Shown piece by piece: positions 59,895 to 64,000 of a DNA stretch of 64,000 nt (its first letter is position 1; every line of letters begins with the position of its first letter). Source of the DNA: Pseudochryseolinea flava (lineage in GTDB: Bacteria > Bacteroidota > Bacteroidia > Cytophagales > Cyclobacteriaceae); contig NZ_QMFY01000006.1 of the NCBI RefSeq assembly GCF_003286915.1, positions 248,001-312,000 on the forward strand, read 5' to 3'. Below the pieces are notes generated by a model, which saw only the letters and a list, made by a program, of their open reading frames with translations, was not told the origin of the DNA and searched no databases. The translations under genes and the position numbers were made by a program.

Positions 59895-59919
59895 AAAAAA
59901 AGCCACCCGAGGGCAGCCT
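59895..59919 (-). terminator. Terminator of the outer-membrane barrel gene (minus strand)
   Basis: On the minus strand GCTGCCC and GGGTGGC form a 7-bp stem with G-U pairs, followed by a run of seven T residues, 26 nt past the stop at 59945. Confidence 0.65.
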
Positions 59920-59944
59920 TCTTTTAATATTAAAGCGGTTAAGA

Positions 59945-60598
59945 TTATTTCTTACCACCACCGATTGTTACACCAAGACGGATACCGAGGTAGCTGTTTT
60001 TGAATTCGCTCTTCGCAACACCAATTTGCTCATATTCATCAGTCTGTTCATTGTACTCGAAAATAGGAGTCTCTTGTGAAGTTTTACCAACAAGGTTATA
60101 GTCAATTGATAATTGGAAGTGACCAGCGTCGAAACCCACTCTTGGGTAAAAACCGAATTTAGATTCGTCTTTTCCAAGATCAATGTTGTTTCCACTACCA
60201 CCGGCACTAGCGTCCTCTAAGCTTACTGCCGCGATGCTGTAGATACCGAAACCAACGCCAGCAAAAGGACGGAAACCTGATGAAGCGTCTTTGAAGTAAT
60301 ACTGTCCGTTAACTGTATATGAACCTGAAGTTGATACATCAAAATCGGCAGTTGAACTTGAGGCATCTACTGTACCTCTGGCCATTGCTGCCCACTCCAT
60401 GCGTAGGTTAACGAGAAGCATGTCGCTGATTCTATAACCAGGTTCAAGATAGAAGAGAACACCACCTTTAGCACCACTTCCGCTTGGAGATGCATAACCG
60501 GCACCAAGACCAACTCTAAATTTTTTCAATTCCTGGGCGTTGGCTGCTACTGAAATCATCAGAAAGCCAAGAAAAAATAGGATAGACGTTTTTTTCAT
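59945..60598 (-). CDS. Outer-membrane beta-barrel protein (8-stranded, porin family)
   Basis: 217 residues from ATG 60598; the open frame extends further but the signal peptide (MKKTSILFFLGFLMISVAANAQ) fixes the start. The mature protein has repeated strands with Gly-rich turns (KKFRVGLGAGYASPSGSGAKG, YLEPGYRISDMLLVNLRMEWAA, GFRPFAGVGFGIYSIAAVS, YLGIRLGVTIGG), typical of small OmpA/OmpX-like barrels in Bacteroidota. Membrane integrity or adhesion role; not assignable further. Confidence 0.8.
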   Translation of the reverse strand: MKKTSILFFLGFLMISVAANAQELKKFRVGLGAGYASPSGSGAKGGVLFYLEPGYRISDMLLVNLRMEWAAMARGTVDASSSTADFDVSTSGSYTVNGQYYFKDASSGFRPFAGVGFGIYSIAAVSLEDASAGGSGNNIDLGKDESKFGFYPRVGFDAGHFQLSIDYNLVGKTSQETPIFEYNEQTDEYEQIGVAKSEFKNSYLGIRLGVTIGGGKK

Positions 60599-60833
60599 GT
60601 TGTTTTTTGTTTTTAGGTAGGGCAAAGCACGCACTATTCCGGCACTGAACAAACAACGGGCACGGTCCATAACCGATGTGTGTAATAAATCGAAATAGAT
60701 AAATGGCCATATTTATGAAAACGGGTGCAATCCAGTCAAAATGCGTTAAAACCCCGTTAAATGGCTGATCTCAAGTAGTGTAAGGTTTGGGTACTTTATC
60801 GCACATTCTCATCTGTTTTCTTCATTATAAAGG

Positions 60834-62732
60834 CTAACCGACGTATTTCCGCCACCATGCCTGAAATACGACAAGTGCCCATATACGAGCATGACTATCA
60901 GCGGGGTTAGCTGAAAATAGCTGTAGTTTTAGTTTACTGATTTCAGCAATATCGAAGAGTCCTTGATCCTGAATAAACTTTTCGCCGAGCAAATCTTCCG
61001 TGATGTAAGTCTTCATCTCTCTTCTAAACCATTTCAGCAATGGAACTTCGAAACCCTTCTTCGGACGATTGTAAAGTGCAGTAGGCAGTACGTTGCGAAA
61101 GGTGTCTTGAAGAATACGCTTTCGAATAGCGCGGTTAATCTTATAGCTTTCAGGAAGGCTGAATAAAAAGTTTACAACCTCAACATCTAAGAATGGCGTG
61201 CGCACTTCCAGCCCGTTAGCCATACTCATTAAATCGACTTTTGTAAGCATATCATTCGCCAATACCAATTGCACATCGGTATAAAGAATGTCGTTGATGT
61301 TTTCGTGCGAAGGGATGTGCTGTAAGATTTGTTTTCGTCGACCAACATATTCTCCAAGCCATTTATTTTGGCGCAAGTCGGGATGCAATAATTTAAGCGC
61401 GTCGTCGTTGCTTGCCAATGCTGCCCACTGCCAATAGCGATCCTTCGAATTCTGTTTAGCACCCTCTGCAAATCGCGATAGCTGCCGAATCTTATTACCA
61501 AAAGCACTGTTGCGCGACTGTGGTAGCGAGCCCCAAAGCGATGCCGTACTTTGAACTAGTTTCTCTTTAAGACCGGGATGAAGCACGCGATAATGTGCAG
61601 CGTGTTTGTTGTAACCGGCCAGTAACTCGTCTGCACCATCGCCAGATAGGGCTACCGTTGCATGTTTGCGCGTTTCTTTACTTAATATATAGACGGCGAT
61701 TGCCGATGAATCCGCGAAAGGTTCGTCGATATAGTTTAATATGTCGTGAACATGTCGGTAGAGATCATCATTCGTCAACGAAAAAACAGTATGCTTTGTG
61801 TTAAACTTCTTTGCAACCAGTTCTGCATAATGAGTTTCATCAAAAAACTTTTCATCGCGAAATCCTATCGAAAATGTGTGGAGATCTGGTTTGTGTTTAG
61901 AAGCTAATGCGGTTATAACAGAAGAATCTAAGCCACCACTTAAAAATGCGCCAAGCGGTACATCTGATACCAATCTCCGTTGAACAGCTTCATCCATTAA
62001 ACGCTCAAATGTCGATTGCGCTTCGGAGTATGAAATATTTTGATAGTTCCCCGGTGAATAGGGGATCGAATAGTATTGATGAACCGACATTTTCTGCCGG
62101 CGTATTTCAAGATAATGCCCGGGGAGAAGTTTTTTTACATGCGTGAATATCGTATCGGGAGCTGGGATGTAATTGAGTTGGAGATAGGTGTAAAGAGAAT
62201 TGTAGTCGATTTGTTTTTCTAGTCCGTATTGTAAGATGGCTTTCATCTCAGAGGCGAACAGGAATTTATCGTCATCAAAAACATAGAGCAACGGTTTCAC
62301 GCCGTACCGATCACGTGCAACGATCATCGTTTGTTCTTGCTTGTCATAAAATGCAAAAGCAAAGAATCCGTTCAGCTCGTTCAGTGATTCAGTGCCTTCA
62401 TGCATGAGCAATTTTAGCAGTACTTCGGTATCGGACGTAGTATTGAATTTTTCTCCCTTTGATTCTAGTGAAGCTCGGAGTTGCTTGTAGTTGAAAATTT
62501 CACCATTAAAGACAATGCAATAACGATTCGATTCATCCCACATGGGCTGATTAGCAACAGCACGTGTGTCAATAATGGAAAGGCGACGATGGCCTAAGCC
62601 TATCCATTCATCAGTATAAATATCCTGAAAGTCGGGACCGCGTTGATGAAGGGCCATGGTCGCATTGGTGACATGAATGCGATTAAATTTTCCGACAAGA
62701 TTAAAAGCGAATATTCCGGTAATACCACACAT
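60834..62732 (-). CDS. asnB: Asparagine synthetase (glutamine-hydrolysing)
   Basis: 632 residues from ATG 62732; the frame is open upstream, but the Met-Cys start places the nucleophile Cys2 of the glutaminase domain at the processed N-terminus (MCGITGIFAF). Other glutaminase motifs are HQRGPDFQD, LGHRRLSIID and YCIVFNGEIFNYKQL. The synthetase domain has the P-loop GAFLSGGLDSSVITAL and ALSGDGADELLAGYNK. Makes asparagine, or amidates an unusual acceptor in some biosynthetic clusters. A TACCTTTC sequence at 62758-62765 (minus) resembles a -7 box. It is close to the nitrogen genes but on the opposite strand. Confidence 0.93.
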   Translation of the reverse strand: MCGITGIFAFNLVGKFNRIHVTNATMALHQRGPDFQDIYTDEWIGLGHRRLSIIDTRAVANQPMWDESNRYCIVFNGEIFNYKQLRASLESKGEKFNTTSDTEVLLKLLMHEGTESLNELNGFFAFAFYDKQEQTMIVARDRYGVKPLLYVFDDDKFLFASEMKAILQYGLEKQIDYNSLYTYLQLNYIPAPDTIFTHVKKLLPGHYLEIRRQKMSVHQYYSIPYSPGNYQNISYSEAQSTFERLMDEAVQRRLVSDVPLGAFLSGGLDSSVITALASKHKPDLHTFSIGFRDEKFFDETHYAELVAKKFNTKHTVFSLTNDDLYRHVHDILNYIDEPFADSSAIAVYILSKETRKHATVALSGDGADELLAGYNKHAAHYRVLHPGLKEKLVQSTASLWGSLPQSRNSAFGNKIRQLSRFAEGAKQNSKDRYWQWAALASNDDALKLLHPDLRQNKWLGEYVGRRKQILQHIPSHENINDILYTDVQLVLANDMLTKVDLMSMANGLEVRTPFLDVEVVNFLFSLPESYKINRAIRKRILQDTFRNVLPTALYNRPKKGFEVPLLKWFRREMKTYITEDLLGEKFIQDQGLFDIAEISKLKLQLFSANPADSHARIWALVVFQAWWRKYVG

Positions 62733-62839
62733 AGTGTCACGACATATTTTGATGTTTGAAAGGTAATGGATTGAATTGGAATCGCGATAAAATTTCGACA
62801 ACAGCTGCGTGGCAATTACCGAATGCTTTTCAAGCGGCT

Positions 62840-63436
62840 TTACTTTTTGACGATGTAATTGCGTATCTGCCGGGTGAAACGCCAAACGAAAATGGCCAGT
62901 GTAATGCCGAGCAAAGTAATGAACTCAATCATGTTTCCACCGACGCCGGGAAGTTTTCCAAGTACGCGCGGGATGTAAGCCATCAAAAAGATGAACCAAA
63001 TGTAATACAGACTTACGTTCTCATAGATTTCCATCGCAGATGATGATAGTTTCCCCTTTTCAAATTGATGTTCAATCCAGGGCATCACAAATACAATGAG
63101 GTAAGCCACGAATCCTCCTGCAAGTCGAATCGGAATCAATTCGCGTTGCGACAGCGTAATATATATCAACAGTTCAATAAGATGAATGCCATGCGCGATA
63201 GCGAAAACAAAAAAGGCTCTTGGAGGCAGCCACTGCGATGATGTGCTTCCTTTTAAAACAAAGATGGCACTAAATACAAGAAGCGATAATCGTCCGGATA
63301 AACGTGCGATAGCTTGCCAAACCTCGGTGGCGTGATCATACGCGACAATAGCGTGAAGAATAATCAAACATTCCATCAGAACGACCCCGAAGACAGCTCG
63401 CTTTGTGGTTATCGGATGGAATGATACGGCGATCAA
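62840..63436 (-). CDS. Integral membrane protein, unknown function
   Basis: 198 residues using TTG 63434-63436, which overlaps the TGA stop of the upstream DUF1080 gene (TTGA), so translational coupling is likely. Five or six hydrophobic segments (VFGVVLMECLIILHAIVAY, LSLLVFSAIFVL, AFFVFAIAHGIHLIELLIYITL, LAGGFVAYLIVFVMPWI, YIWFIFLMAYIPRVL, FITLLGITLAIFVW). His residues in the segments (HAIVAY, HGIHL) are notable and could ligate haem or metal. No family recognised. Confidence 0.6.
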   Translation of the reverse strand: MIAVSFHPITTKRAVFGVVLMECLIILHAIVAYDHATEVWQAIARLSGRLSLLVFSAIFVLKGSTSSQWLPPRAFFVFAIAHGIHLIELLIYITLSQRELIPIRLAGGFVAYLIVFVMPWIEHQFEKGKLSSSAMEIYENVSLYYIWFIFLMAYIPRVLGKLPGVGGNMIEFITLLGITLAIFVWRFTRQIRNYIVKK

Positions 63437-64000
63437 TTTGTTTTGATTTTTATGTTCTTAAACCAAACCTCGTTGCCATGATCTTGTAGATCGATGTGCC
63501 CGCTTTCCGCTTTTGCGTAATCGCTAAATGTTTTCCATTTACTTGCCGATTTCACCTCGTTCCATGTGGGAGAATTGATGTCGTATTGCAGCACTTTTTC
63601 TCCATTAAGCCAATGTTCAACGTGATTGTTCTTGCTCAAGATTTGTGATTGATTCCAGTGACCAACCGGATTGAGCGTTTTTTTTCCGGCGGCGTACATT
63701 CCAAATAAGCATCCTGTGAAATTACTTTCGTGTACATCGGCATAGGCAACATCGTCGAGAATTTGATACTCCGGTCCTGTAGCGTAAGGCTCTTCGTAAT
63801 CTTCTCGCACCCGGAACATGACGCCGCTGTTACTTTGCTTTTGAATTTTCCATTCGAAGGATAGTTCGAAGTCATCATACTGATCTGTCGTGATAAGGTC
63901 TGCTCTTTTCTCCGCAGTTTTTGGTTCGAACGCTTTGCAATGCAATGTGCCGTGATCAACTTCCCAACTGTTGTTCTCCTTATCTTTATACATGCGCCAA
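63433..64000 (-). CDS. DUF1080 / 3-keto-disaccharide hydrolase-type protein, 5' end outside window
   Basis: The frame is open to the window end (the preceding codons read Trp-Arg), so the N-terminal part is missing. Visible motifs match the LamG-like DUF1080 family: NNSWEVDHGTLHCK, ADLITTDQYDDFELSFEWKIQKQSNSGVMFRVREDYEEPYATGPEYQIL and GHIDLQDHGNEVWFKNIKIK at the end. Members bind or cleave 3-keto-glycosides and often are secreted. The downstream membrane protein overlaps its stop. No dehydrogenase partner is seen inside the window. Confidence 0.82.
   Translation of the reverse strand, partial: WRMYKDKENNSWEVDHGTLHCKAFEPKTAEKRADLITTDQYDDFELSFEWKIQKQSNSGVMFRVREDYEEPYATGPEYQILDDVAYADVHESNFTGCLFGMYAAGKKTLNPVGHWNQSQILSKNNHVEHWLNGEKVLQYDINSPTWNEVKSASKWKTFSDYAKAESGHIDLQDHGNEVWFKNIKIKTN

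Noticed and set aside
59607-59927. 106-codon plus-strand frame downstream of the glutamine synthetase
   Set aside because: It runs through the terminator T-run, both palindromes and the A13 run and encodes low-complexity residues; not a real gene.
62733-62885. N-terminal extension of asparagine synthetase
   Set aside because: The Met-Cys start at 62732 provides the obligatory N-terminal nucleophile; upstream codons are untranslated sequence.

Overview
The window looks like a chromosomal stretch of a Bacteroidota bacterium, most likely a member of the Cytophagales. It has a SusC/SusD glycan-uptake locus and a TonB-dependent receptor with a carboxypeptidase-like N-terminal domain. It also has a PafA-type phosphatase, a eukaryotic-type (GSII) glutamine synthetase, many lipoproteins with Cys-Ser/Asp-Asp-Asp starts, no clear Shine-Dalgarno sites, several TTG starts and a few TAnnTTTG-like -7 promoter boxes. 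No rRNA, tRNA, CRISPR array, prophage or complete insertion sequence was seen. Coordinates and reading frames come from the sequence; all family assignments are by recognition of motifs, without database searches.

Layout. 1-6.4 kb: the end of a LigD-polymerase-like protein whose metal-binding aspartates are changed, an OmpR-type two-component system, a Usp-like protein coupled to a STAS-less SulP transporter, and two small proteins. 6.6-11.6 kb: a TonB-dependent siderophore-type receptor, three small hypothetical proteins and a hydroxyisobutyrate-dehydrogenase-like enzyme. 11.8-25 kb: a glycan utilisation locus. It opens with a very unusual regulator, a 7TMR-DISM membrane sensor fused to the zinc ribbon and helix-turn-helix of an IS1595-type transposase. 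It continues with SusC, SusD, a LamG lipoprotein, two GH144-like enzymes and a GH3 beta-glucosidase. GH144 plus GH3 suggests beta-1,2-glucan as substrate. 25-37 kb: stress and housekeeping genes (msrB, Hsp20, HtrA protease, aldehyde dehydrogenase, single-domain response regulator, a WG-repeat protein, PafA-like phosphatase, S1/P1 nuclease).

37.4-44.1 kb: a predicted amide-bond-forming cluster with an RMD1/DUF155 membrane protein, a C39-like cysteine peptidase, a RimK-type ATP-grasp ligase with the RLAN N-terminal domain and a GCS2-type carboxylate-amine ligase. An N-formylglutamate-amidohydrolase-like enzyme follows after a small secreted protein and a membrane LytTR regulator. 44.1-50.8 kb: an ECF sigma factor with a membrane partner, a diheme cytochrome c, an AraC regulator, hemA, a lipoprotein truncated haemoglobin with a small HMA-like partner, and a helix-hairpin-helix protein. 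50.8-55.3 kb: a 1338-residue SF1 helicase, followed by what looks like the 3' end of a group II intron abutting a truncated reading frame.

55.8-59.5 kb: an ammonium assimilation cluster (Amt transporter, outer-membrane beta-barrel, GSII glutamine synthetase) with a structured tail holding two copies of a 26-bp palindrome. 59.9-64 kb, minus strand: an outer-membrane barrel, asparagine synthetase B, a membrane protein and the 3' part of a DUF1080 protein.

The strongest candidates for new biology are the 7TMR-DISM/transposase-DNA-binding fusion at the head of the glycan locus and the RMD1/C39/RLAN-ATP-grasp/GCS2 cluster. The catalytically altered LigD-like protein, a 200-bp MITE-like structured element at 27.9 kb and the palindromic elements near glnA also deserve a look.
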